From positions 62,001 through 126,000 of the forward strand of contig JAFGNT010000018.1 in NCBI GenBank assembly GCA_016926855.1: a stretch of 64,000 nucleotides of DNA. The letters are read 5' to 3'. The position numbers and the translations under genes are program-made. Under the pieces are notes generated by a model, which had not been told where the DNA came from, searched no databases, and saw nothing but the letters and a program-made list of their open reading frames with translations. The number at the start of each line of letters is the position of its first letter. The stretch's first letter is position 1. The stretch is from Methanomicrobiaceae archaeon. GTDB lineage: Archaea; Halobacteriota; Methanomicrobia; Methanomicrobiales; Methanomicrobiaceae. Below, one piece after another: positions 44,202-52,676 of this stretch.

Positions 44202-44252
44202 AAGTGAATGAGGGAGGGGAGGGCATATATACCCTCGCGTATTAGCCCCGTA

Positions 44253-44945
44253 TTACCCGGCCAGTTCGCTGAGAACAATATCCGCGTAGGCATATCCGTA
44301 CCGGATATCGAGGCTGTCGGCCTGTTTATCAACCACTCTCGTGAGGCGCATCGGAACTTCCGGGGTTGTATTATCAACGGAAATGATAGGTGCTGTCGAA
44401 AAGCCGAGTGGAACCCAGTCGCCGACCTGCACATCACTGAAGTTCCCGCCGAAGTTTTCGAAATTCTCCACGGAGAGAGTCCATACCGGAAGTTCGGGAT
44501 ATTCAAACGACACCCGTTTCCGATCATTCTGGCGCAGGCCCTCGCATGCATCACTTATCGTGTTCAGCTCGAAAGACAGGAGAGCATACTTACCGACATT
44601 ATAATACTGAGTTCCATCGGAGATGTACGCATCCACGGGGATGATCTCCTCCGTAATGTTGCCGCCGACCTCCAGTACAATCGGCTGTGTTATGAGCACG
44701 CCCTCTCCCGCTTCAATGGCGTTCTTCATTACCTGCTGGTTCGAGGTGAGCACGGCGAACCCGCTCTCGTCACGGAGTGTGAAGTCAATGGTTGCCGCAT
44801 TCCCGGATTGTGCGGTTTTCAAGACAGAGAAAAACCCCATATTCAGTGTGAATCCGGCAACACAGATGACCAGAATAAAGAGTGCCCCTATCTTCATATA
44901 ATTCGGAGAAGAATCAGGTTTCTTGCTTTTCTTCTGCGCTTTCAT
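44253..44945 (-). CDS. Membrane-anchored extracytoplasmic protein, FKBP-like at best
   Basis: A 230-residue protein with a lysine-rich N-terminus, one hydrophobic helix (about 17-38, IGALFILVICVAGFTLNMGF) and a large extracellular part. Segments such as ATIDFTLRDESGFAVLTSN, YALLSFELNTISDAC and SVEFNFEN-like VGDWVPLGF vaguely recall secreted FKBP-type proteins of methanogens, but the isomerase active site is not evident. Called unknown function. Downstream of nothing obvious; the gap to hsp20 holds divergent promoters. Confidence 0.6.
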   Translation of the reverse strand: MKAQKKSKKPDSSPNYMKIGALFILVICVAGFTLNMGFFSVLKTAQSGNAATIDFTLRDESGFAVLTSNQQVMKNAIEAGEGVLITQPIVLEVGGNITEEIIPVDAYISDGTQYYNVGKYALLSFELNTISDACEGLRQNDRKRVSFEYPELPVWTLSVENFENFGGNFSDVQVGDWVPLGFSTAPIISVDNTTPEVPMRLTRVVDKQADSLDIRYGYAYADIVLSELAG

Positions 44946-45196
44946 TACATACTATTCGCACTCCCCTGCAGATAAACCAGTATTATGAGGCAGTAAGGGG
45001 GAGGAGCGGTGAAGGCTCCCTCACATAATTTTATGGTCGGGTGCATACGGTGGGGTTTGCTTGTAATTCATTTTTCCGCCCACCTCATCAACCGCGAACA
45101 TAGCATAACATCCACGCACAAACTATTAATGTGATAATACCTAACCCACGGTTAAGTCCGGCAGTTTCCGGATGGTAAAAGATGGAGGAACCAAAA
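44946..45196. other. Intergenic region with hsp20 promoter
   Basis: A 250-base non-coding gap. A likely TATA (AAACTATTAATG near 45120-45131) lies about 65-75 bases before the hsp20 ATG, and GGAGG at 45184-45188 is its ribosome site. An imperfect purine-rich hairpin (GGAGCGGTGAAGGCTCC near 45003-45019) is visible. No tRNA or other RNA gene was recognised. Confidence 0.45.
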
Positions 45197-45685
45197 ATGG
45201 TCTCACGACGCAGATACCGGTTGAATCAATTCTGGACTGACTTTGATGAAATGATGGCCGATATGGAAGACCGGTTCATGTCTATGCTTTCAGGTGTAAA
45301 CCGCCTTCCTGCCCGCGTTTCCGAGGGGATAACGGCGCTTCCCGCACTTCCGTCATTCCGCGGCGACCTGAGGCTCGACGTCCGCGATCATGACAACGAG
45401 GTGATCGTAGTTGCCGACCTGCCAGGTGTTGAAAAAGAAGATGTGCGTGTGAAGCTCATGTCGCCCAACCTTCTCATGATTTTCTGCGAGCGCAAGGCCG
45501 AGACGGAGGAGAATGAAGAAGGCTACTACATGCGCGAACGTTCCTACGGATCGATGAGCCGCTCGGTCCCTCTTCCCGCCGACGTGACGGAGGAAGGCAC
45601 TACGGCGAGTTTTAAAAACGGTGTGCTTGAAGTTCACTTAAAAAAGCTCCCCGGCGGCGAAGGCAGGGACATTACCATTGAATAA
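45197..45685 (+). CDS. hsp20: Small heat shock protein Hsp20
   Basis: A 162-residue ATP-independent holdase. The N-terminal arm (FWTDFDEMMADMEDRF) precedes an alpha-crystallin domain (about 50-160): LRLDVRDHDNEVIVVADLPGVEKEDVRVKL, RSYGSMSRSVPLPADV and the family motif FKNGVLEVHLKK. ATG 45197 is favoured because GGAGG lies 8 bases upstream; the earlier ATG 45182 contains that ribosome site within its codons. T-rich sequence after the stop (45702-45712) may terminate transcription. Confidence 0.95.
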   Translation: MVSRRRYRLNQFWTDFDEMMADMEDRFMSMLSGVNRLPARVSEGITALPALPSFRGDLRLDVRDHDNEVIVVADLPGVEKEDVRVKLMSPNLLMIFCERKAETEENEEGYYMRERSYGSMSRSVPLPADVTEEGTTASFKNGVLEVHLKKLPGGEGRDITIE

Positions 45686-45720
45686 CGAATACACCAAAAT
45701 TTTACTTTTTTTCCCATAAA

Positions 45721-46572
45721 ATGGCAATAAATCGCTTTTTTAGAGGGACGATCCCTTCAAGTGCATGCAGTGTCAATACTCCTGTAATGGATAAGAAGAA
45801 GGTCAAGGATTACATGACCTACGACGTGATCACGGTCGATGTCAAAAGCTCGGCAAAAGACGTGATGGAAACGATCAGAAAAACTCAGCATGACGGTTTT
45901 CCGGTTGTCGAAGGCATCGTTGTCGTCGGCTACATCTCGGCACGTGACCTCCTTTTTACTCACCCCACCGAGCCCATCGGGCGAATCATGTCACGTCACC
46001 TCATCGTTGCAGACCCCGGCATGAGCATCAATGATGCCGCCCGTGTCATTTTCCGTTCCGGCATCCATAAACTGCCGGTCGTGAACGAGAAAAACGAGCT
46101 TCTCGGCATTATTTCAAACGCTGACGTCATTCGATCGCAGATCGAGCACGTTTCTCCTGACAAAGTCTATAAATTTATGGAAACACTCAAAAAACTGCAC
46201 AACATTGAGCCACGGCTAAAAAGGGGCTGCATCGCAATCAAGGAGCTCCTCCCTACACAGGCAAAGATTTACGAGGACGAACTTGAAGGGAGAATGTATG
46301 AAATTCAGAAGGGGCTCGCAGAGCCCCTCATAGTGGTAAAACGCCCCGGAAGATTGATTCTCGTGGACGGCCACCACCGGACTATTGCAGCGAAACGGCT
46401 CGGATTCAAGATGCTCGATGCCTACATCATCGAGATCGACGAGGACATCGAACTCGGCATGGAAAAAACCGCCAGGGCGCTCAACCTCAAGACACTCGAT
46501 GACATCAAGGTACTCGATTACGCCCGCCATCCCCTCGTAGCGCTGACCCACCGCCTCGTACGCCACGGGTGA
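45721..46572 (+). CDS. CBS-domain protein fused to ParB/SerK-like domain
   Basis: A 283-residue protein. Two CBS domains (about 25-145: KVKDYMTYDVITVDVKSSAK and IMSRHLIVADPGMSINDAA) likely bind an adenine nucleotide. The C-terminal ParB/Srx-like domain has AEPLIVVKRPGRLILVDGHHRTIAAKRLG; archaeal proteins with this composition include the ADP-dependent free serine kinase SerK, so phosphorylation of serine for cysteine synthesis is a possibility. No Shine-Dalgarno is seen; an AAATTTTA element about 20-24 bases before ATG 45721 suggests a leaderless start. ATG 45787 is the alternative, matching the family N-terminus. Confidence 0.82.
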   Translation: MAINRFFRGTIPSSACSVNTPVMDKKKVKDYMTYDVITVDVKSSAKDVMETIRKTQHDGFPVVEGIVVVGYISARDLLFTHPTEPIGRIMSRHLIVADPGMSINDAARVIFRSGIHKLPVVNEKNELLGIISNADVIRSQIEHVSPDKVYKFMETLKKLHNIEPRLKRGCIAIKELLPTQAKIYEDELEGRMYEIQKGLAEPLIVVKRPGRLILVDGHHRTIAAKRLGFKMLDAYIIEIDEDIELGMEKTARALNLKTLDDIKVLDYARHPLVALTHRLVRHG

Positions 46573-46578
46573 CGGGGA

Positions 46579-47757
46579 TCAGGAGTCCAGATGGCTGGAC
46601 TCGTACGCCGGATTGAGGATATGCTCTTTTACAATCCCGCCTTCCTCGGTGACCGCCTCGGGCCAGATCCGGGTTCCCGAATGGATGATGGATCGTGCCT
46701 TCAGGGTCGCCCGCGGGCCAATGACCGTATCATTCTCGACGCTGCAGCCGTTTCCGATATACGCATCAGTATCGATGATACTGCCCGAAATTGTCGATCC
46801 GATGCCGACATGCACGCCATTATAGACGGATGAGGAGAAAATCTTTGCATCGTGGCGGATTACGCAGTGATCACCGATGCTCGTATAGGGGCCGACAAGT
46901 ACATTCTCCTCGATAATGGTACCCTCTCCGATTGATACGGGGCCGATAACTCTCGAATTCCGGCCGACCGTGATCGAACTGCCCAGCTGAACAGGGCCGA
47001 CGATGTGTGCACCCTTCACCGTGAAATCACCAGATATGCTCGTGTATGAAAGTTCCTGCAACTTCCACCGCTCCGCCTGGCGTAGAAAACGTGGGCTCCC
47101 GACATCCGTCCAGTGACCGCGTGCGAGCCACCCTTTGAGTGAGTGACCACCATCGAGCAGAAGGGGAAAAAGATCCTGTGCAAAGTCGAACTGCGTCTGC
47201 GGCGGGATGAAATCGAACATTCCGGGATCGCACATATACATCCCGGTACTTGCCAGATTGCTGAATATTTCACCGGGAGCTGGCTTCTCCTTGAACCGTT
47301 TTATCTGGTAATCTACATCGATCTCGGCAATCCCGTATTCGGAGGGATCGTCGATACTCACAAGACCGATCGAAACCATCGCACCGCGCTGGAGGTGATC
47401 GCGGTAGAATGCCAGCAGGTCGATATTGGTGATGTGATCGCCGCCAACGACGAGGAACGGCTGCCCGTCAAGATACTGCTGAGCATTCTTTACACTCCCG
47501 GCGGTGCCGAGCTTGATCGCCTCGTGCACATAGGTAATATCGACACCGAACAACGACCCGTCACCGAGTGCGTCGCGGATCGCGTCCCCCTTGTATCCGA
47601 GAGTGACGACCACGTCATTGAATCCAAGGTTCGATAAATGGGAGACAAGATGCTGGAGTGATGGCCTGTTCACAATCGGAATACAGGGCTTGGGGCGTTC
47701 AAAAGTAAGTGGCCGCAGGCGGGTCCCCTCCCCCCCGCACATGATGCAGACTTTCAT
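46579..47757 (-). CDS. NDP-sugar / mannose-1-phosphate nucleotidyltransferase
   Basis: A 392-residue sugar-1-phosphate nucleotidyltransferase with CIMCGGEGTRLRPLTFERPKP at the N-terminus, LGTAGSVKNA, VVGGDHITNIDL and FKEKPAPGE in the catalytic domain, and a left-handed beta-helix (about 245-375) of hexapeptide repeats such as VGPVQLGSSITVG and IGDHCVIRHDA. Makes an activated sugar for glycan or S-layer glycosylation. Base and sugar specificity (GDP-mannose, dTDP- or UDP-glucose) are not decidable by eye. It converges on the CBS-ParB gene. Confidence 0.88.
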   Translation of the reverse strand: MKVCIMCGGEGTRLRPLTFERPKPCIPIVNRPSLQHLVSHLSNLGFNDVVVTLGYKGDAIRDALGDGSLFGVDITYVHEAIKLGTAGSVKNAQQYLDGQPFLVVGGDHITNIDLLAFYRDHLQRGAMVSIGLVSIDDPSEYGIAEIDVDYQIKRFKEKPAPGEIFSNLASTGMYMCDPGMFDFIPPQTQFDFAQDLFPLLLDGGHSLKGWLARGHWTDVGSPRFLRQAERWKLQELSYTSISGDFTVKGAHIVGPVQLGSSITVGRNSRVIGPVSIGEGTIIEENVLVGPYTSIGDHCVIRHDAKIFSSSVYNGVHVGIGSTISGSIIDTDAYIGNGCSVENDTVIGPRATLKARSIIHSGTRIWPEAVTEEGGIVKEHILNPAYESSHLDS

Positions 47758-47853
47758 GGATACAATGTGGATTGTTATCTGGTTTTAGTGTTTTGTGGGG
47801 GCCAATTCAACCGAACCATACTATTATGGCAGGCACCCCCAAGAATAGAGATT

Positions 47854-48342
47854 ATGGTCGAGTTTGTGTGTACGTTATGCGGGAAGTGCTGCATGGGCAT
47901 GGGGAAGTACGTCAAGATCAAGGGATCAATGGGACTGAACAAGTACATCTGCGTGCACGAGCTGACAAATGAAACCGTCTTCGCCACCGTGGAGAAACCC
48001 TACCGCGAAGACTTCGATCCGGACGAGCGGGACACACCGGACGAATGGTGCCCCTTCCTCAACGAAGGTGAAGAGGAGGGAACGTTTATCTGCGTCATCC
48101 ATGGAACACACCCCAAATTCTGCAGGGACTTTGTCTGCGCCAGCATGCGCATCTACACGCAGGACGGCGTGGAAGCGGGCAAGGTATCGGAGAAGGGAAG
48201 TCTGGTCTCCTCGGATGACCACCTCAATGCGCTCTGGAAAGAGCAGATCAACCCCATCATCACCGGCAGCGATGAAGTATGGAAAGAGAAGGCCGTCGGG
48301 GTGCTCGAACCGGAAGGCTACCGTATCGAGGTCTATGACTGA
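47854..48342 (+). CDS. YkgJ-type cysteine cluster protein
   Basis: A 162-residue protein with CTLCGKCCMGMGKYV at the N-terminus and later WCPFL, FICVIHGTHPKFCRDFVC, the cysteine set of the YkgJ/CxxCxxCC family, which probably binds zinc or an Fe-S cluster. Function unknown. ATG 47854 is chosen; the frame open from 47767 lacks homology. A TATA-like ATACTATTATGG stands about 35 bases upstream. Overlaps the next small gene (ATGACTGA). Confidence 0.8.
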   Translation: MVEFVCTLCGKCCMGMGKYVKIKGSMGLNKYICVHELTNETVFATVEKPYREDFDPDERDTPDEWCPFLNEGEEEGTFICVIHGTHPKFCRDFVCASMRIYTQDGVEAGKVSEKGSLVSSDDHLNALWKEQINPIITGSDEVWKEKAVGVLEPEGYRIEVYD

Positions 48343-48601
48343 AGCACGGGCGAGGGAACTGCCTGTGGAAGGAGGGACAGTGCAGTGCACCCCTGCAAGG
48401 CGTGAAGAAGTGGTGAAGTGCAGGTTTTGCGCCCATTCGTCCCATTTCATGGTGAGGGGGCGCTGGGTGGGATCCCCTGCACGCGCATACTGCACGCGAG
48501 AGCGTACGACAACAGACGTGGATCTTAAAAAAGTAACAGTCGTGGAATGTGACGATCAACGGAGCGAAGGGTACCGGAGCATCATGAATATCATCAGCTG
48601 A
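48335..48601 (+). CDS. Small cysteine-containing hypothetical protein
   Basis: An 88-residue protein starting at ATG 48335, overlapping the YkgJ stop by 8 bases. It contains CRFCAHSSHFMVRGRW, YCTRER and VVECDDQ, four cysteines and two histidines that could form a zinc site. No family recognised. The overlap suggests it is made with the YkgJ-type protein and may act with it. Confidence 0.6.
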   Translation: MTEARARELPVEGGTVQCTPARREEVVKCRFCAHSSHFMVRGRWVGSPARAYCTRERTTTDVDLKKVTVVECDDQRSEGYRSIMNIIS

Positions 48602-48608
48602 AATGCCG

Positions 48609-48947
48609 TCACACTTTCCAGAACTCCCACCACCGCCTGTTCTGGTACGGGACAGCCCCGGCCTCCCGTACAAGATCGTCTTCGAGAAGATGGTGCATCA
48701 GGTGGACCTCATTTTGCAGATCCTGCATGAGACCTTTAAGATCCTCAATATCCCGTTTGATGAGAGAGAACTCCTCAAATGAGCGTTTTGGTTCATTTTT
48801 CAGGTTTCCACCTGCCTGCATGTGGGAAATTCCCGCCTCAATCAGATCAAGAATCGCCTTTTCACGCTTTGTCGAACTTGTCTTCGCGAATGTGTCGATC
48901 ATATCGACCACGTCGGAATCCACAGTGAATGATAACCGCATTGCCAT
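48609..48947 (-). CDS. Ribbon-helix-helix-like regulator candidate
   Basis: A 112-residue protein. The first 45 residues (MRLSFTVDSDVVDMIDTFAKTSSTKREKAILDLIEAG) resemble a ribbon-helix-helix DNA-binding unit; the rest is a coiled coil (FEEFSLIKRDIEDLKGLMQDLQNEVHLMHHLL) with a tryptophan-rich tail WWEFWKV. GAGGAG precedes ATG 48947. It follows cobQ by 22 bases on the same strand, so it may be co-transcribed and could regulate local genes. Target unknown. Confidence 0.7.
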   Translation of the reverse strand: MAMRLSFTVDSDVVDMIDTFAKTSSTKREKAILDLIEAGISHMQAGGNLKNEPKRSFEEFSLIKRDIEDLKGLMQDLQNEVHLMHHLLEDDLVREAGAVPYQNRRWWEFWKV

Positions 48948-48969
48948 TTTCGTTCTCCTCCACCCTGTG

Positions 48970-50460
48970 TCATGTACCCGGTTGCGTGGCTGTAAAAAAG
49001 GATGAAAGGTATTCCATATCAACATATGCATCATAATGTGCCGCGAGAGCGTCGTAGGACTGTGGCGCCGTGCCAGCATTCCCTGCCGAAAAATGTCCGG
49101 GGTCCCCGCCAACTCCCTCAAACGGCAGTCCCCTTCGCGCATGAAGATAACCGAGGAGTGCGTCTGCGGCACTCCTGTTAAGAAAGAGGCCGTGAAGGTA
49201 GGTACCGAAGACCAGCCCGTCATCCGACACCGCCCCGCCCTGCTCAAATGCTTTCATCATGGAATCCGCACACGTCTCCCCCATATGGATTTCGTACCCG
49301 GATACGTCCCCGATTTCCGAGAGAATGGGAGGGACCGGCACGGCCCTCGTCGTAATCTGCACCGTTGTTTTCCTGTAAGCGTCAAACGTCGTCACTACAT
49401 CAAGCAGTCCGAGCCCCCTGCACACACCGCCCCTCGATTCAATCCCGGCATCGAAAATTTTCATCCCGAGCATCTGGTACCCGCCGCAGATCCCGATCAC
49501 CGGCACCCCACGCTTCCGGGCAGAGAGGATTTCACGGTCCGTTCCCGTAGCGAAGATCGCTTCCAAATCCTCGACGGTGTTCTTGGTACCCGGAATAACA
49601 ATGCAGTCATAGTCCGCGAGCGACGAACCCGGGACCACGTACTCGACAGAAGCATGCTGTTCGAGCAATTCGAAATCGGTAAAATTGGAAATTCGAGGCA
49701 GTCGGATGACCGCAATCCTGACATCCCGGGAATTCCGTTTTTTATCACCTAAAGAAAGCGAATCCTCGCTTGGGAGCGGGATATCGGTGAAAGGCACGAC
49801 GCCGAGTACTGGCAGGCCGGTCTGCTCCTCAATATTCCGGACACCACCTTCAAAAAGAGCTGGATCGCCGCGGAATTTATTCACGATAAAACCGATCACA
49901 TACGACCGCACATCGTCCGGCAGGAGATTATAGGTGCCGATAAGCTGGGCAAAAATACCGCCCCGTTCGATATCGCCGACGAGTACGATCGGCAGCTGTA
50001 GTTCCCGTGCAAGAAGAATGTTTGCAATATCACGGTCATAGAGGTTCAGTTCCGCGGCACCTCCCGCACCTTCCACGACAACATTTCCGTACCGGTCTTC
50101 AAGGCGCCGGAACGCCCCGAGCACTTCGGTAAGCAGTGTCTGCGTTTCCGTATAATACTCGCTGATCTGCACGTCGCGATAGGGTTTTCCGAGGAGCACC
50201 ACCTGTGACGTCCGGTCTCCTTTAGGCTTTAAAAGGACGGGATTCATATCGGCACACGGCTCGATGCGGGCGGCAAAGGCCTGCATTGCCTGTGCAATAC
50301 CGATTTCACTCCCGTCCGGCGTCACATAGGAGTTCAGGCTCATATTCTGGGACTTGAACGGTGCGACGGAAATCGAACGATTTGCGAGCCATCGACAGAT
50401 TGCAGCCACAGTTACGCTTTTTCCGACATGGGATGCCGTGCCCAGAACAATCAGTGACAT
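48970..50460 (-). CDS. cobQ: Cobyric acid synthase
   Basis: A 496-residue glutamine-dependent amidotransferase that amidates adenosylcobyrinic acid diamide in cobalamin (and corrinoid) synthesis. N-terminal P-loop-type [48 protein letters not shown]-terminal class I glutaminase with [12 protein letters not shown] (nucleophile Cys) and a catalytic histidine in GTYLHGLF. Corrinoids are needed for methyltransfer in methanogenesis and for the divergent class II ribonucleotide reductase. Its promoter region is shared with that gene. Confidence 0.95.
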   Translation of the reverse strand: MSLIVLGTASHVGKSVTVAAICRWLANRSISVAPFKSQNMSLNSYVTPDGSEIGIAQAMQAFAARIEPCADMNPVLLKPKGDRTSQVVLLGKPYRDVQISEYYTETQTLLTEVLGAFRRLEDRYGNVVVEGAGGAAELNLYDRDIANILLARELQLPIVLVGDIERGGIFAQLIGTYNLLPDDVRSYVIGFIVNKFRGDPALFEGGVRNIEEQTGLPVLGVVPFTDIPLPSEDSLSLGDKKRNSRDVRIAVIRLPRISNFTDFELLEQHASVEYVVPGSSLADYDCIVIPGTKNTVEDLEAIFATGTDREILSARKRGVPVIGICGGYQMLGMKIFDAGIESRGGVCRGLGLLDVVTTFDAYRKTTVQITTRAVPVPPILSEIGDVSGYEIHMGETCADSMMKAFEQGGAVSDDGLVFGTYLHGLFLNRSAADALLGYLHARRGLPFEGVGGDPGHFSAGNAGTAPQSYDALAAHYDAYVDMEYLSSFFTATQPGT

Positions 50461-50466
50461 CTCTTC

Positions 50467-50495
50467 GTAAATATATGCATGATCTTTAAATAAAG
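50467..50495. promoter_or_regulatory. Divergent promoter between cobQ and class II ribonucleotide reductase
   Basis: The 50-base gap holds TAAATATATG (50468-50477) and CTTTAAATAAAG (50484-50495). The second element is near-symmetric and lies about 25-30 bases from both the cobQ ATG (50460) and the nrdJ start (50511 or 50517), so it could act as TATA box in both directions with leaderless or very short leaders. Any regulator here would hit both genes. No corrinoid riboswitch-like structure fits in this space. Confidence 0.55.
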
Positions 50496-50510
50496 GGTAA
50501 TGATACAGTC

Positions 50511-52169
50511 GTGTGCATGCACTTCAGCCCACAGGCCCTTATGCTGCTCCGGGACAGGTACTTGCTTCCCGGAGAAGAACCGCACCAGCTTTTTGCACGT
50601 GTTGCCGGTGCACTCCGGTCTGATGCACTCCGCCGCGATTTTACCTACGTCATGGAGGAACTGCTCTTTCTGCCTAACTCTCCCACGCTGATGAATGCGG
50701 GAACAAAATCTGGACAGCTGTCCGCATGCTTCGTGCTTCCCATCAGGGATTCGATCGGGAACATATTTCAGACGCTGGGGCACATGGCCCTCATACACCA
50801 GAGCGGCGGAGGAACAGGATTTTCCTTCTCCCACATCCGCCCGCGTGGGGACGTCGTTGACGGTGCTTCCGGTGTCGCAAGCGGCCCGCTGTCATTCATC
50901 CGTGTCTTTGATGCGGCAACGGCAGCCGTCCGGCAGGGGGGGAAACGGAGGGGAGCAAATATGGGGGTGCTGGCGAGTTCCCATCCCGACATCATGGAAT
51001 TTATCAACTGCAAACGGAATGCGGGGCTCGATAACTTTAACCTCTCCGTGGGATACGATGCGGAATTTTTCCGGTGCCTCTCATCCGGCAAACCGTATGC
51101 GCTGATAAATCCCCGCGACGGGCAGGTGCAGGATGAGATCGCGGCCGCATCGCTCTGGAACGCTGTTGCAGATGCGGCATGGACCTGCGGGGATCCCGGT
51201 ATTCTCTTTCTCGATGAGATTAACCGAAAAAACACCCTGCCGGGATATGATTCCTTCGAGGCGACGAATCCCTGCGGCGAGCAGCCGCTCTTTTCCTACG
51301 AAAGCTGCAACCTCGGGAGTGTAAACCTTACAGGATGTGTGCGGAAAGGGGACATCGACATGGATCTTCTCCGGTACATTGTCAGGACGGGCATTTCATT
51401 CCTCGACTCGGTCATCGATGTCAACAGGTTCCCGCTCCCGGAGATCCGTGAGCACACACTCGATACGAGAAAGATAGGACTGGGTATCATGGGACTTGCC
51501 GACATGTTCATCGCGCTTGATATTCCCTACGAGTCCGCCGAAGCACTTTTACTCGCGGAACGGATCATGACGTTCATACAGGAAGAATCACGGGCCATGT
51601 CGGCAGAACTTGGTGAGTGGAAGGGATCGTTTCCTGCAATCGACCGGAGCATCTTTACCGGGGATATGCGTAATGCAACAGTCACCACTATCGCGCCGAC
51701 CGGCTCCCTCCATCTGATTGCAGGAACCAGCAGCGGGATTGAGCCACTCTTTTCTCTCGCGTATGAACGTGAAATCGGAGAACAGACGATTGCATTCATG
51801 CATCCGGCCGTCGAAGCGGCGATCGGTCCTGATCGCGCATCACTTCCCACCGACCTGCTGGGTGAAGTTCGCCGGACCGGAAGCCTGCAACACATCAACC
51901 TGCCTGAGCATACGAAGGATCTTTTAAAAACCGCTCCCGAGATCGAACCAGCCCACCATGTTCGGATGCAGGCGGCGATACAGCGCCACACGGACAATGC
52001 AGTCTCAAAAACAATCAACCTCCCCGAAACCGCCACTGTTGACGATATAAAGGAGATCTTCGGTCTCGCCCGGGAGCTCATGTGTAAGGGGATCACCGTC
52101 TACCGGTATAACAGCAAAGACTCACAGGCGCTCCGCCAGGGATGTGATGTCTGCAAAATAAACCGCTGA
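50511..52169 (+). CDS. nrdJ: Class II (adenosylcobalamin) ribonucleotide reductase
   Basis: A 552-residue enzyme making deoxyribonucleotides through a cobalamin-derived thiyl radical. Landmarks: [20 protein letters not shown] with an active-site cysteine, [46 protein letters not shown] with the Asn-Cys-Glu triad, [29 protein letters not shown] and a C-terminal CDVCK pair for re-reduction. No ATP-cone precedes the catalytic core and the protein is shorter than typical NrdJ (about 600-800), so allosteric activity control may be absent. Start GTG 50511 or ATG 50517. Divergent from cobQ. Confidence 0.93.
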   Translation: MCMHFSPQALMLLRDRYLLPGEEPHQLFARVAGALRSDALRRDFTYVMEELLFLPNSPTLMNAGTKSGQLSACFVLPIRDSIGNIFQTLGHMALIHQSGGGTGFSFSHIRPRGDVVDGASGVASGPLSFIRVFDAATAAVRQGGKRRGANMGVLASSHPDIMEFINCKRNAGLDNFNLSVGYDAEFFRCLSSGKPYALINPRDGQVQDEIAAASLWNAVADAAWTCGDPGILFLDEINRKNTLPGYDSFEATNPCGEQPLFSYESCNLGSVNLTGCVRKGDIDMDLLRYIVRTGISFLDSVIDVNRFPLPEIREHTLDTRKIGLGIMGLADMFIALDIPYESAEALLLAERIMTFIQEESRAMSAELGEWKGSFPAIDRSIFTGDMRNATVTTIAPTGSLHLIAGTSSGIEPLFSLAYEREIGEQTIAFMHPAVEAAIGPDRASLPTDLLGEVRRTGSLQHINLPEHTKDLLKTAPEIEPAHHVRMQAAIQRHTDNAVSKTINLPETATVDDIKEIFGLARELMCKGITVYRYNSKDSQALRQGCDVCKINR

Positions 52170-52179
52170 TCATGCCAAC

Positions 52180-52189
52180 AAATATATAA
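52180..52189 (+). promoter_or_regulatory. TATA box for aIF1 gene
   Basis: AAATATATAA lies about 27-33 bases upstream of the candidate starts ATG 52207 and ATG 52213, standard archaeal spacing. AAGGT just before the first ATG may help ribosome binding. Confidence 0.6.
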
Positions 52190-52206
52190 CGTAACCTTGA
52201 AGGTAC

Positions 52207-52518
52207 ATGGTAATGAATGGAGGGATTTGTCCGAAGTGTGGACTGCCAAAAGAACTCTGTATATGCGAAGAAGTTGCAAAGGAACAGCAGAGGATCAATG
52301 TAAAGATCAATAGACGGCGATACGGAAAAGAGGTTACCGTCATCGATGGCCTCGATCCATATGAAATTGATCTGGAAGAACTCCAGAAATTTCTGAAAGG
52401 AAAACTCGCATGCGGCGGAACAGTTAAAGGAAGTTCCATTGAATTGCAGGGAAACCACCGGGAGCGGGTGAAGAGACTCCTTTCGGAAAAGGGGTATAAA
52501 CTGGATAATATCAACTAA
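52207..52518 (+). CDS. Translation initiation factor aIF1 (SUI1)
   Basis: A 103-residue start-codon fidelity factor. An N-terminal zinc-knuckle-like [13 protein letters not shown] precedes the SUI1 domain with [38 protein letters not shown] and [20 protein letters not shown]. Length is normal for archaeal aIF1. Start ATG 52207 or 52213. Confidence 0.95.
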   Translation: MVMNGGICPKCGLPKELCICEEVAKEQQRINVKINRRRYGKEVTVIDGLDPYEIDLEELQKFLKGKLACGGTVKGSSIELQGNHRERVKRLLSEKGYKLDNIN

Positions 52519-52557
52519 AACGCTGCGGTTTGCCCACCCGTAGTTGCGGCAGAACTC

Positions 52558-52564
52558 TTTTTTT
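52558..52564 (+). terminator. Oligo-T terminator after aIF1
   Basis: A run of seven T residues about 40 bases after the aIF1 stop fits the U-tract termination of archaeal RNA polymerase. Confidence 0.45.
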
Positions 52565-52605
52565 CACCAGTATTGAATCTCCCGGAGAGCGCATGCTCTG
52601 AAAAC

Positions 52606-52643
52606 GCCCCCATAGTGCCGGGGGCTCAGGAATTAAAAAAAAA
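52606..52643 (-). terminator. Terminator of the secretion/hydrogenase series
   Basis: On the minus strand a T9 run (52635-52643) follows the last secretion gene by about 33 bases. Beyond it lies a perfect 6-bp stem GCCCCC/GGGGGC with an 8-base loop (52606-52625). The T run alone should stop archaeal polymerase; the hairpin may protect the 3' end. Confidence 0.5.
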
Positions 52644-52676
52644 TACGGGAGTGGGGATACGCCCCCGAGCGGAATA

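Noticed and set aside
44946-45196. tRNA or small RNA gene in the largest visible non-coding gap
   Set aside because: No cloverleaf, T-loop or CCA-type pattern was found; only a short hairpin and promoter-like AT stretches are present.
50461-50510. Cobalamin riboswitch between cobQ and nrdJ
   Set aside because: The gap is only 50 bases and dominated by TATA-like sequence; no conserved riboswitch elements fit.
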